Origin: Deltaproteobacteria bacterium
Lineage (GTDB): Bacteria; Myxococcota_A; Polyangia; Polyangiales; Houyiibacteriaceae
Direction: 5' to 3'
NCBI GenBank assembly: GCA_017644045.1
Contig: JAEPMI010000007.1
Coordinates: forward strand, 558,001 to 622,000
DNA: 64,000 bases
This document shows, in pieces, positions 27,839-36,695 of this stretch. Numbering within the stretch: the first letter of the stretch is position 1; the number at the start of each line of letters is the position of its first letter. The translations under genes and the position numbers were made by a program. A model generated the notes under the pieces. That model was not told the origin of the DNA. It worked only from the letters and a program-made list of their open reading frames with translations, and searched no databases.

Positions 27839-29566
27839 TCAGTCCACCTGGACGCGGAACAGGCTGCTCGATTCGTTGGTCCCGAGCTCGAACGAGGCGT
27901 CGTCGACCGACACCGTGTGCGGTCCGTCGCAGATGGCCGTGAGCGCGAAGGCCGTGGGCTCGAAGGTCACCACTCGGGGGAACGAGAAGCTCCGCCCCGA
28001 GGGCCAGACCTGGCACTCCGCTCCCGTGGTCGTGACTGGAATGTCGATGGGCTCGGGGAGGACCCAACCGTCGACCATCAACGTCGTCGCCCCGCTCCCA
28101 GTCCAGATCGCGACGAGGAAGAGGTCCTCCGTCAACGGCTGGGCATGAACGCGCGCTCGCTCGCCTCCCATCGGCCCCGCGTCGTAGCCCTTGCGATGGA
28201 TGACCTCGCCAGTGGCGGTGTCGAGCTGCAGCACCCAGAAGCTCTGGTTGCCCGACACCACATCGCCGAGCGTCTGGGTTCCGGCCCCAGCGCCCTCGAC
28301 AATCAGCTCGCCGGTCTCCTCCTCGTGGATGAGCACCCCCGTGAAGACACCGCCATCCCAGCGAACCGATCGCTCCAGGATCTGCCCATCCGTCTTGACC
28401 CGGCGAACGATGGAGCGATCGTCGTCGAGGACCGTGAAGATTTCGACCTCGCCGAACGACGCGGACGACCCGACGTGGAGTCCGTCCTGGACCTCCTCCG
28501 GAACGACCGGCCACTGTTCACCCTCGGGGATGTCCGGCTCGGTGACCGGGTCCCAGGCCACGCGAACATGGGCCACTCCGTCGGTGGGTACGTAGGTATG
28601 GGCGCCGAGAGTGATCGAGCTCCCGGCGGCCTGCGCGCGTAGCTCGATGCCGGCATCGGTCTCGTAGACATCCACGAATCGTGTCGACATCCACTCGTCG
28701 ATGATGGTCGGGCCCGCCAGGTCGATCTTCACCAGCCGGATCGAGTTCGGGATCGTTGCCTCCCCCGCCACCGTGCCGCCAGAAGCATTCGTCTGCACGG
28801 AGGCGAGCAGGTCTCCGTCGGCGAGGAGACGGGCGGACGTGAACGGGCCGATCGTTGCGCCGCCCGTTGCGATCAGCACCGGATCGACCAGAGCGGCCGG
28901 CGTCATGCGGGCGAGGAATGCGATCGTCTGGCCCGTTTCCCCGAGGGACGTCCCGTCGACGATGACTGGGCCCGTGCCAGAGCCCAGGAGCCACTCGTCC
29001 CCAGCGGAATCATCCCCCACGAACGAGAGCCGCACTCCGGCGGGGACCGGAATCTCCATGTCGACGGTCCCGTCGTAGAAGAGCCGCATCAGCTTCGGTC
29101 CCGTAGTGGTCGTCCCGTTGACCCCCCGGGGCTCGGCCGACGACAGGTGGAGCCAGAGAAAGTCCTCCCCTCCCTCGAGCGCTTGGACGTCGGCTTCGTC
29201 GCTGTAGGCGAGCCAGCTGAACGCCTCGGTCCCCGCCGAACGGACGCCAGTGACGGCATGGGTCCCCGGCAGGTCGACGAGGTCCGGGCCGGACGCTTGA
29301 AGCACCTCCCGAAGCCCCAACGTGAACACGAACTCGTCCCCGCTGGCTTCATCGGCGACGAGCAACCAGCCCCCCGACACGCTATCGCCTCCCCCCGCGA
29401 CGAAGGGCGCGACGGTCACCTGAGGGATCGGCGGTCCGAGGTCGACCGGCGGCGTCGCGTCCTCCCGACCCGCGTCGGGTCCGGCGTCCCGGTCGAGCGC
29501 CATGAAGTCCTCGTGGCAACCGAGGAGGGAGAGCAAGAGACAGGCTAGAATCGAGCGTGTTCGCAT
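27839..29566 (-). CDS. Large hypothetical lipoprotein, probably beta-propeller-like
   Basis: 575 residues. Lipobox LSLLGC near residue 17, then an acidic linker and a long beta-rich region. Repeated units of the type F-V-x-T-L-x-D or L-x-L-D-T-A-T-G-E (LLLADGDLLASV, VLQLDTATGEV) suggest propeller blades, but no named repeat is clear. I cannot assign a function. ATG 29566 gives the standard lipoprotein signal; longer in-frame starts would place Arg-rich sequence before it. Divergent from the sigma factor gene at 29666. Confidence 0.72.
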   Translation of the reverse strand: MRTRSILACLLLSLLGCHEDFMALDRDAGPDAGREDATPPVDLGPPIPQVTVAPFVAGGGDSVSGGWLLVADEASGDEFVFTLGLREVLQASGPDLVDLPGTHAVTGVRSAGTEAFSWLAYSDEADVQALEGGEDFLWLHLSSAEPRGVNGTTTTGPKLMRLFYDGTVDMEIPVPAGVRLSFVGDDSAGDEWLLGSGTGPVIVDGTSLGETGQTIAFLARMTPAALVDPVLIATGGATIGPFTSARLLADGDLLASVQTNASGGTVAGEATIPNSIRLVKIDLAGPTIIDEWMSTRFVDVYETDAGIELRAQAAGSSITLGAHTYVPTDGVAHVRVAWDPVTEPDIPEGEQWPVVPEEVQDGLHVGSSASFGEVEIFTVLDDDRSIVRRVKTDGQILERSVRWDGGVFTGVLIHEEETGELIVEGAGAGTQTLGDVVSGNQSFWVLQLDTATGEVIHRKGYDAGPMGGERARVHAQPLTEDLFLVAIWTGSGATTLMVDGWVLPEPIDIPVTTTGAECQVWPSGRSFSFPRVVTFEPTAFALTAICDGPHTVSVDDASFELGTNESSSLFRVQVD

Positions 29567-29665
29567 GGGCGTGAGGCACCCGAGCCGGATGAAACGGCTC
29601 ATTCTTCCTCCGTTCGAGCTCATTTGAGCCGTTTTCGCTCGTTCGTGCGCCTCACAGTCTCTCCG

Positions 29666-30292
29666 ATGTCCACCGCACGCCATCGTAGCTCCGCGCCGGC
29701 TGCTCCCGCGACCGAGACAGGAGCGCTCGTGGTCGCCCACGACCGCGCGCCCAGCGACGAGACGCTGGTGAAACGCGCGCTCGCGTCTGACGCCTGGGCG
29801 GAGGAGGCGCTCTTCCGACGCTACGCAGCGCAGGTGCTGGTACTGGCCGAGCGGCTCCTGCGGCGCCGCTCGCTCGCCGACGACGTGCTCCAGGACACCT
29901 TCGCCGACGCCTTCACCAAGCTCGAGACGCTCCGCGACCCGAGCGCCTTCCGAAGCTGGCTCTTCGGCATCGCCGTCCGCCGCGTCCGTCGGCAGCAGCG
30001 AAAGCTCGCCATGCGACGCGCCCTGGGGCTCGACCGGAGCCTCGACGACGCGACCCTCGCCATGGTCGCCTCGTCCGATTGCTCACCGGAGCGGCTCGCG
30101 GAGCTCGGTCGCATCGACCGCATCCTCGCGACGCTCCACCCGGACCAACGAAACGCATGGATGCTGCGGCGGGTCGAGGGCGAGAAGCTCGAGGACATCG
30201 CCTCGATCGTCGGCTGCTCCCTGGCCACGGCCAAGCGTCGGATTCAGGCAGCCGATGTGCTCGTTCGCGGAGCGCTAGGGGAGTCCCGATGA
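29666..30292 (+). CDS. ECF-type RNA polymerase sigma factor
   Basis: 208 residues. Region 2 is seen around RRYAAQVLVLAERLLRRRSLADDVLQDTFADAF (about 60-95, given here only as landmarks) and region 4 around DIASIVGCSLATAKRRIQ (about 180-197), the -35 binding helix-turn-helix. No region 1.1 or 3, as expected for ECF factors. The stop overlaps the FecR gene start by 4 nt. This sigma/FecR/outer-membrane order recalls FecI-FecR signalling, so the FecR protein is probably its regulator. An alternative TTG start lies at 29624. Confidence 0.88.
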   Translation: MSTARHRSSAPAAPATETGALVVAHDRAPSDETLVKRALASDAWAEEALFRRYAAQVLVLAERLLRRRSLADDVLQDTFADAFTKLETLRDPSAFRSWLFGIAVRRVRRQQRKLAMRRALGLDRSLDDATLAMVASSDCSPERLAELGRIDRILATLHPDQRNAWMLRRVEGEKLEDIASIVGCSLATAKRRIQAADVLVRGALGESR

Positions 30293-31368
30293 TCGAGCGC
30301 CCCATCGCACACGACCTCGACAGCACGCCCGACGAGCCGCGCCTCCATGCCGCTTGGCGAGGAGTCCGGGATCGCGTCGGCGAACGGCGGCGCGCGCGTC
30401 GCACACGACTCGTCGGCGGAGTGGCGTTGGCGGCGGCGGTCGCCCTTGGCGTCGGTCTGCTCGCCTGGCCGATGCCGGAGACTGGCCCGCTCCGACATGC
30501 CGATGGCGAACCGCTCAACGCCGCCGAGTCCATCGCAGAGCCCCGCGCCCTCCGCCTGACCGACGACTCGACCATCGAGCTCGACACCGGGGCCCGCATC
30601 GAGCCGGTCCGGAACGACGGCGAGCGGGTCGAGCTCCTGCTCACGCGCGGTCGCGCGCGCTTCGAGGTGACCCCCGGTGGACCGCGCCGCTGGGTCATCG
30701 ACGGCGGGTTCGCCCGGGTCGAGGTCGTCGGCACCGCGTTCGTGGTGGAGCGCGACGAACGGTCGCTCTCCGTCGAGGTGGAACACGGCCGTGTACGCGT
30801 GATCGGTGACGAGGTCGACCGCTCGCTCGGCGCAGGTGAGCACATCGCGATCGAGGCGCCCGTACGAGCCGCGATCGATTCCGTTCCCCCTCCGCCCGCC
30901 GAGGCTCCGCCCGAAGAGACCGGTCCGCCCACCGTGCAGGCGCCAGAGCCACGTGAGACGACCGCGCCCTCCGTGTCGCCCGCGCCCGCCACCGGGGAAG
31001 ATCCGAGCGAGCTGTTGCGCTCGGCCGACCTCGCGCGTCGAGAAGGACGCATGCGCGACGCCATCGCTCCGCTCGAGGCCGTTCTCCGCGACCACCCCGA
31101 CCACGCCGAAGCACCGCTGGCGGCGATCACGCTGGCGCGCATCCAGCTGACCCTGGACGACTCGGCGGGAGCGCTCCGCAGTCTTCGGTTAGCCAGACGG
31201 CTCGGCGTCCCGCGCCTCTTCGACGCCGAGGTGTGCGCTTCGATGGCCATGGTGCTCGACGCCACCGGGAACCGTGAAGGTGCGCGCTCGGAAGCGAGCG
31301 CCTGCCTCGGTCGCCACGGCACCCCACCCCACTTGGAAGAGCTTCGGCGACTCGTCGACGCGCCCTGA
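30289..31368 (+). CDS. FecR-domain membrane protein with TPR-like C terminus (likely anti-sigma regulator)
   Basis: 359 residues. A cytoplasmic N terminus of about 40 residues, one membrane helix (about 42-62, VGGVALAAAVALGVGLLA), then a periplasmic FecR domain (about 85-200) with the typical LTDDSTIELD and TAFVVE elements. A Pro-rich linker follows and the last 110 residues look like TPR helices. The domain order fits a transmembrane regulator of the sigma factor encoded immediately upstream (ATGA overlap). The short N-terminal region could be the anti-sigma part, though I see no zinc-finger motif. Confidence 0.8.
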   Translation: MIERPIAHDLDSTPDEPRLHAAWRGVRDRVGERRRARRTRLVGGVALAAAVALGVGLLAWPMPETGPLRHADGEPLNAAESIAEPRALRLTDDSTIELDTGARIEPVRNDGERVELLLTRGRARFEVTPGGPRRWVIDGGFARVEVVGTAFVVERDERSLSVEVEHGRVRVIGDEVDRSLGAGEHIAIEAPVRAAIDSVPPPPAEAPPEETGPPTVQAPEPRETTAPSVSPAPATGEDPSELLRSADLARREGRMRDAIAPLEAVLRDHPDHAEAPLAAITLARIQLTLDDSAGALRSLRLARRLGVPRLFDAEVCASMAMVLDATGNREGARSEASACLGRHGTPPHLEELRRLVDAP

Positions 31369-32453
31369 TGCACCTCGGCCACTCGTCGATCGGAGCGCTC
31401 CTCGGAGCGTTCTTCTTCTCCGTGACCGCGCACGCTCAGCTGGACCTGGTCCAGCCGCAGTGCATGCCGGAATGGTGGGCGTCCGCTCAGGTGGCCTCGG
31501 CGCTCGACGTCGAGCTCGGTGCGCGTCCCGTCCGGATCGCGTTCGTCGTGGACGAGCCCTGCGACACCGGGACCATCGTGTCAGTGCTCGTCGAAGCGGA
31601 GGACGGCCGACGACGTCGCTCCATCGACCTCGGCGACCTGCCCGCGCAGGCGCGGCCCCGAGCGATCGCGATGGGCGTGGCGGCGATGCTTCGGGCGCCC
31701 GCCGAAGCGGAGATTCCGCCGCCGGATGCATTGCCCAGCGAGGAGCCGACTGCCGGGGAGGCGGTCGAAGAGACCGAAGCAGGCGAGGCTCGGACGGAGC
31801 CGGACGCACCATCGACCGATGGAGCCGATGAAGCCGCAACCCCCGTCGATCCGGTGGAAGAGGCCGTCCCCGAGCTCCCTGCGCCAGGAGCGCCCGAGGC
31901 GACCAGCGGCGTCGTTCCGGAGAGCACGCCAAACCAGCCGTCTCGCCGACCGTGGAGCCTCACGCTCTCCGGCGTCGGGCTCTGGACCAGCTCGCGCACG
32001 CCCTGGTTCGGCGCGGGCGGCTCCCTCGAGCACTTGGTCGAGAGCGGATGGTCACTCCGCATCGGGGTAGATGGAGCCCGCACGGAGGCGAGCGACGCCC
32101 TCGGAGTCGTCCGTGGCCGCCTGGTCGCGACCCACCTAGGCGCCGCCTGGCGGCACGAGTGGGATCGGCTCCACCTCGGCGCACGCGCAGCGGTCGTAGC
32201 CGAGTGGATTCACCTCGCAGGACGGAACGCGGACGATGGGGTCCAGACCGAGGCTCGCTCGCGGTGGAGCGCGTCCGCGGAGCTGACCCTCCTCGTCGAG
32301 GTCCCGCTCGGCCGCCGTGTGTCGATCGCAGCCGACATCGGTGTGCGCGTGACTCCCTGGGGCCTGTCGGCCAGCTCGCCGAACGGAACGGTCCTCGCCG
32401 TCCGCAACGCGAGCGGACTCGCGCGGTTCGGCCTGTCCGTTCGGCTGCCCTGA
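31368..32453 (+). CDS. Exported protein of the sigma/FecR operon, possibly outer membrane
   Basis: 361 residues. Signal peptide (cut after AHAQ near residue 24), a domain of about 90 residues, a long Glu/Pro/Thr-rich linker (about 110-185) and a C-terminal half with alternating strands (LTLSGVGLWTS to FGLSVRLP) that could be a small beta-barrel. The ATG shares a base with the FecR stop. As third gene of the module it is a candidate sensor or channel whose state is passed to FecR, by analogy with FecA; this is inference. Confidence 0.65.
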   Translation: MHLGHSSIGALLGAFFFSVTAHAQLDLVQPQCMPEWWASAQVASALDVELGARPVRIAFVVDEPCDTGTIVSVLVEAEDGRRRRSIDLGDLPAQARPRAIAMGVAAMLRAPAEAEIPPPDALPSEEPTAGEAVEETEAGEARTEPDAPSTDGADEAATPVDPVEEAVPELPAPGAPEATSGVVPESTPNQPSRRPWSLTLSGVGLWTSSRTPWFGAGGSLEHLVESGWSLRIGVDGARTEASDALGVVRGRLVATHLGAAWRHEWDRLHLGARAAVVAEWIHLAGRNADDGVQTEARSRWSASAELTLLVEVPLGRRVSIAADIGVRVTPWGLSASSPNGTVLAVRNASGLARFGLSVRLP

Positions 32454-32466
32454 GGCAGCCGCGAAG

Positions 32467-33165
32467 TCAGCGGGGGAGCAGCTTGCCGATCGACGGCATG
32501 ATCACGTGCCGACGAAGGTTGCGCGCGGCGCCGGTGATGCCGGCCGGGAGCGCTCGGAAGCCGATCTCGAGGTGCTTGTCGTCGCTCTCGATGCCGCGGA
32601 GGGTCACGAAGGACGTGAGGACCGCGACGAGCGAGCGGACCATCGGGTTCTGACCGATGCGCGGGTCGCGCATGAGGTCGAGGACGATCCGGTTGTCCTT
32701 CGCCTCGGCGATGATCGGGTTCCGGTTCGGCATGAAGCCGACCAGGCTGCCCGGGTTCGAGAGGTCGAGCGCACCGGACTTGATGAGCGCCGCGACGGGC
32801 GTCTGCGCATCGCCGTTGAGCTTGAGGAGGACCTCCTCGAGGCGGAGCGCGAGGGTCATCTCGTCGTCGTCGAAGACGATGCGGTCGATGTAGATGATGG
32901 CGCCCGCGCGAATGGGGGTGTTCATCAGGTCGACCGAGGCCGAGACGCGAATGCCGGGCGGCACGGCGTCGATCTTCAGGTCCTCGACCTTGCCGGCCTT
33001 CTCCGCCTGCTTGCCGAACCAGCGAAGCGCCGCGAGCGGCACGCCCACGCGGAGCCCGAATGCGTTTCGGATCGCGCGAGTGATCTCGCTGGGGTTGTCA
33101 CGAAGATAGCCGCGAGCGGCCTCCACTGCTGAGGTAGCCAGGGACATGGTTCGCGGAGCATACAT
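32467..33165 (-). CDS. Conserved hypothetical protein
   Basis: 232 residues, mixed alpha/beta, no signal peptide or membrane segment. A long N-terminal helix region is followed by a beta-rich core. I do not recognise a family. A GGTGGGGGTGG run before the start at 33165 could act as a ribosome site; ATG at 33147 is an alternative start. It converges with the barrel gene (13 nt between stops). Confidence 0.65.
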   Translation of the reverse strand: MYAPRTMSLATSAVEAARGYLRDNPSEITRAIRNAFGLRVGVPLAALRWFGKQAEKAGKVEDLKIDAVPPGIRVSASVDLMNTPIRAGAIIYIDRIVFDDDEMTLALRLEEVLLKLNGDAQTPVAALIKSGALDLSNPGSLVGFMPNRNPIIAEAKDNRIVLDLMRDPRIGQNPMVRSLVAVLTSFVTLRGIESDDKHLEIGFRALPAGITGAARNLRRHVIMPSIGKLLPR

Positions 33166-33229
33166 GGCCCACCCCCACCCATGCAGGCGCTTTTTCTCCT
33201 GAAATTTCGACGCAGCGCGTCACGCCGCG

Positions 33230-33646
33230 TCAATCCGTCGGGGGCTCCTGGTGAGCCTCGAAGAGCGCTCGGTACTTCTCGGGGATCGGCTGCCCACGGA
33301 AGGTCGCCATGTCGATGCAGACGACCGTGATGCGGGCGGTCGCGACGTCTCGTCCCTCCGTTCGCCCGCGGTAGGCGAAGGTCGCCGACTTGGTCCCGAG
33401 CTCCTTCACCCAGACGTCGATGTCGAAGGTGTCGCCAAAGCGCAGAGGGCTCTGGAAGTCGACGTCGACGTGCACCGCCGGCCAGCCGGTCTTCTCGGTC
33501 TCGACCGACTCGCGGTAGGGAATCCCGTTGTCGCCGAAGAAGTCCTCGAACGCGCAGTGGAAGAGGTGGAGGAAGCGCGGGAAGTAGACGATGCCCGCCG
33601 GGTCCGTGTGACCGAAGCGGATGGGCATCGAGGTCCGGTAGGTCAC
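33230..33646 (-). CDS. Acyl-CoA thioesterase, 4-hydroxybenzoyl-CoA thioesterase (hotdog) type
   Basis: 138 residues, normal for the family. Hydrolyses an acyl-CoA thioester to free acid and CoA. The catalytic Asp lies in FGHTDPAGIVYFPRF near residue 14, and the rest matches the hotdog fold (VDVDFQSPLRFGD, TFAYRGR, ARITVVCID). The specific acyl chain is unknown. GTG start at 33646 overlaps the stop of the upstream lipoprotein gene by 4 nt. Unlike the Ybg/Tol-Pal operons of many Gram-negatives, no tol genes are adjacent. Confidence 0.88.
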   Translation of the reverse strand: MTYRTSMPIRFGHTDPAGIVYFPRFLHLFHCAFEDFFGDNGIPYRESVETEKTGWPAVHVDVDFQSPLRFGDTFDIDVWVKELGTKSATFAYRGRTEGRDVATARITVVCIDMATFRGQPIPEKYRALFEAHQEPPTD

Positions 33647-34104
33647 GGCGTCGTCTCTTCGTCGGGGATGGTGCAGAAGCCGGCGGGCTCGGTGAGCACC
33701 TCGCAGACCATCCCCATCGGGCAGACCGGCGCGCGGACGTCGCACGCCTGTACGCAGATGGGCGCCGAGCCGTCGCCGAAGTCGACGCACACGGCCCCGG
33801 TCTCGCAGTCCGTGGTGTCGGCGCAGCCCGCGCCGAGGATGGCGTCGCCACCCAGGTAGCAGACGCGCGTGGACGGATCGCTCGCGGCACCGAGGCAGAC
33901 CTCGCCACCGACGCAGAGTCGCTCTTCGGCGGTGCACTCGGCCATGCAGCGGCCCTGCCCGTCGGGCGAGGTCGGCAAGGTGAAGCACTCGGCTCCGTCG
34001 ACGCAGTCGAAAGCGTTCGCACAGGAGTCCCCGACCTCGACCAGGCCGGAGTCGCACCCCAAGAGCGCCACGAGCGCCATCAGCATCATGCCGTTTCGAG
34101 CCAC
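33643..34104 (-). CDS. Small Cys-rich lipoprotein
   Basis: 153 residues. Lipobox VALLGC near residue 17. The mature part has about 18 Cys in repeating C-x6-C-x5-C-like spacing (CANAFDCVDGAECF, CADTTDCETGAVC), a pattern found in many secreted myxobacterial proteins. It is likely disulfide-bonded and surface exposed. Function unknown. It is translationally coupled to the thioesterase, which may be incidental. Confidence 0.75.
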   Translation of the reverse strand: MARNGMMLMALVALLGCDSGLVEVGDSCANAFDCVDGAECFTLPTSPDGQGRCMAECTAEERLCVGGEVCLGAASDPSTRVCYLGGDAILGAGCADTTDCETGAVCVDFGDGSAPICVQACDVRAPVCPMGMVCEVLTEPAGFCTIPDEETTP

Positions 34105-34267
34105 GGCCCTGCTCTATCGCACCCCGGTCCCCGCCGCCAGGGCGCGGCCGACCATCGGCGGCCGGACGGCAGCCTATGGAACCATCAGATGCCATAGCCG
34201 ATAACGATGGGTCGGATAGTGAACGAGTATTGTCGGTCCCCTCGCCTCGGTGGCCATGCTGTCCGTC

Positions 34268-35347
34268 ATGACCCGCCCCCTCCTCTTCCTCGCTTTCCTC
34301 ACTGCCTGCGGCAGCTCCCACATGGCCGACGACGATCTCCCGCTCGACGGAGGACCGGCGACCGACATGGCCCGCGTCGATCCGGACGGTGGCGACGTCG
34401 ACGCTTTCACCCCCCGCCCGACGAGCTGCACGGTCGAGATCGGTGAGCAACAGGGCGAGGGCTGCTTCTGCAACGGCCCCATCGCCTACGCGAACGGGTT
34501 TCTGTACCGCCAGTCGATCGGCATCGAGATCTACGCGGTCGAGGGCGGCGAGCTCACGCCGATGGGCGTGGTCGAGGAACGCGGAAGCGCCCAAGGCGGG
34601 CTGGTCATCGCCGCAGGGCATCTGGTGAGCCTCCTCGACTTCGCGGAGGATGGCGACAACCTCCGGGTCTACTCGCTCGACGACCCCGCCAACCCCTCCT
34701 TGGTAGGCGGCCTTCGTCTCCCGCACGACGCCCCGCAGGCGCTCGGCGCGAACGGAGACCAGGTCGTCGTCGCCACGAGCTCGATCGACGAGATCACGCT
34801 CTCCTGGATCGACCTGAGCGACCCGACGGAACCGACCGAGCGCTGGACCCGAACCGCGGAGGGCACTCCGAGCAGCATCGCGGTGACCGAGCGCGGCGCG
34901 TTCCTGACCGACGAGCGTGGCGAGCCGACGGAACGCACGCAGTGGCTCACCTGGTGGGACACCGAGGGGACCCTGGTCGACCAGGTCGAGCTCGACGGAC
35001 GCCGCTGGAACCGGTCCGTCGTGGCGCGCGGCGACGAGCTCTTCGTGTCCGGCACGGGCGAGCGCCTCATCGAGCGCTTCGTCGTCGGGGAGCGGCTGAG
35101 CCGGATGGACGCCCTCATTGGCGGCGACGAATCGGTCGGAGGCGAGCTGCTCATCCGTGGGGACCTGCTGGTCCTCTCCAACAACCCGATCCTGATCGCC
35201 GACGTGCGCTCGCCGATCCGTCGGGTCGGTGTGGCCGACTCGCCCATCGGCGACATGCACCACCTCGCGGCGCCCGAGGGTCCGCTCGAGTGGGTCTACG
35301 GCTCCGGCGGGAACGGCGTCGTCGCCGCCCGCATCACCTGCGACTGA
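34268..35347 (+). CDS. Hypothetical lipoprotein, LVIVD-like beta-propeller
   Basis: 359 residues from ATG 34268 (a GTG at 34250 is in frame). Lipobox AFLTAC near residue 14, then Asp-rich linker and repeated beta units such as YSLDDPANPSLVGGL and IDLSDPTEPTERW. This D-(P)-x-x-P pattern is characteristic of LVIVD-type repeats that form propellers in extracellular proteins. No enzyme motif. Its 3' end overlaps the hemG end by 14 nt in opposite orientation. Confidence 0.72.
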   Translation: MTRPLLFLAFLTACGSSHMADDDLPLDGGPATDMARVDPDGGDVDAFTPRPTSCTVEIGEQQGEGCFCNGPIAYANGFLYRQSIGIEIYAVEGGELTPMGVVEERGSAQGGLVIAAGHLVSLLDFAEDGDNLRVYSLDDPANPSLVGGLRLPHDAPQALGANGDQVVVATSSIDEITLSWIDLSDPTEPTERWTRTAEGTPSSIAVTERGAFLTDERGEPTERTQWLTWWDTEGTLVDQVELDGRRWNRSVVARGDELFVSGTGERLIERFVVGERLSRMDALIGGDESVGGELLIRGDLLVLSNNPILIADVRSPIRRVGVADSPIGDMHHLAAPEGPLEWVYGSGGNGVVAARITCD

Positions 35348-36695
35348 GCTCGAGCAGTGCGTCCGCGGCGCCGCGGCCGCCCTGCGCCACCGCCGGTAGG
35401 CCGACGCCACGGTAGGCCACGCCCGCGAGTCGCATGGGGCCGAGGGCCGCCACGGCGCGCTCGATGCGATCGACGCGGCGATGGTGGCCGACCTCGTAGC
35501 GCGGCATCGCGTGGCGCCACTTGTCGACGCGCTCGAAGAGCGGCTCGGCGGTGACGTCCATCAGCTCGCGGAGACCACGGCGGGCGAAGCGGACGAGCGC
35601 CGCGTCGCTCTGGGTCACGACGTCCTGGTTGGTGTGGCCGCCGAGGAAGACCCGGATGAGCGCCTTGCTCTCGGGCGCGCGGTGCGGCCACTTCGCGCTC
35701 GAGAAGGTGCACGCGAGCACCGGCGTTCCCTCGGCCGCCGGCACGACGAAGCCCGCCGTGTTCAGCGGCGGCAGCGCGGTCGCCTCGAAGCCGAAGGTCG
35801 CGGTCGCCGCGGAGCCGAGACGGATGGCGGTGAGCTCGGCCGCGAGCGCCGCGTCGAGCGGCGCGAGCAGCCGCGACGCCACCGGCGCCGGCGTCGCCAA
35901 CACGAGCGCCTTCGCCTCGAGCACACCGGCGAGGCTCCGCACGACCCAGCCCGCGCCGCGACGCTCGATCGATTGCACCGGGTCGCTCGTGCGCACCACG
36001 TCGCCGAGCGCCCGCGCCCAGGCATCCGTGAGCACCTCCATGCCGTCGTCGTAGCTGGCGAAGAGGCCGTAACGCGCGCCCGCCGCGCGGTCCGCGCTGC
36101 CGGCCTGGGCCTTCAGCCCACGCACCACCGAGCCGCTCGCCTCGGCGTCGAGGAAGCGCGGGAGCGTGGAGCGGAGCCCGAGCCGCTCGGGGTCGGCGCC
36201 GTAGATGCCGCTCGCGAGCGGCTGCGCGAGCCGAACGAGCAGCTCGTCGCCGAAGCGGCGGCGCACGAACGACGCGAGGCTCTCGTCTTCCTTCGGGCTC
36301 GCGGGGAGCCACGGCTCCATCATCGCGCGGAGCTTGCCCATCGGGCTGACCAGCGGCGTCTTCAGGAACGACTTCGCGTCGAGCGGCGCCAGGAGCTGGA
36401 AGCCGGGCGGGATGGGCTCGAGCTTGCCGCGGTGGACGACGAACGCGCCCTGGGCCTCGGTGCGCACCAAGTGGTCGGCGATGCCGAGGGTCTCCGAGAG
36501 CTCGAGCAGGATCGGGTCGCGCGTCAGGAACGACTCGGGCCCCCGCTCGATGACGTAGCCGTCGACCCGCTCGGTGCGGACCAACCCGCCGACCCGATCG
36601 CTCGCCTCGAAGAGCGCGACCTCCGCGCCTCGTTCCGTCGCCCGATGGGCCGCGGCGAGGCCCGCGACGCCTCCGCCGACGACGACCAGATCCAT
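35334..36695 (-). CDS. hemG: Protoporphyrinogen oxidase (HemG/HemY type, FAD-dependent)
   Basis: Oxidises protoporphyrinogen IX to protoporphyrin IX, the step before iron insertion, using FAD and O2. 453 residues, similar to HemY enzymes. The N terminus has the dinucleotide motif VVGGGVAGL plus the GG-doublet VGGLVRTE; the C terminus has the family signature LAGVAYRGVGLPA. It shares one base with the stop of hemE, so the two haem genes are translationally coupled. The symbol hemG is used for both this family and unrelated E. coli HemG; this is the HemY fold. Confidence 0.92.
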   Translation of the reverse strand: MDLVVVGGGVAGLAAAHRATERGAEVALFEASDRVGGLVRTERVDGYVIERGPESFLTRDPILLELSETLGIADHLVRTEAQGAFVVHRGKLEPIPPGFQLLAPLDAKSFLKTPLVSPMGKLRAMMEPWLPASPKEDESLASFVRRRFGDELLVRLAQPLASGIYGADPERLGLRSTLPRFLDAEASGSVVRGLKAQAGSADRAAGARYGLFASYDDGMEVLTDAWARALGDVVRTSDPVQSIERRGAGWVVRSLAGVLEAKALVLATPAPVASRLLAPLDAALAAELTAIRLGSAATATFGFEATALPPLNTAGFVVPAAEGTPVLACTFSSAKWPHRAPESKALIRVFLGGHTNQDVVTQSDAALVRFARRGLRELMDVTAEPLFERVDKWRHAMPRYEVGHHRRVDRIERAVAALGPMRLAGVAYRGVGLPAVAQGGRGAADALLELSRR

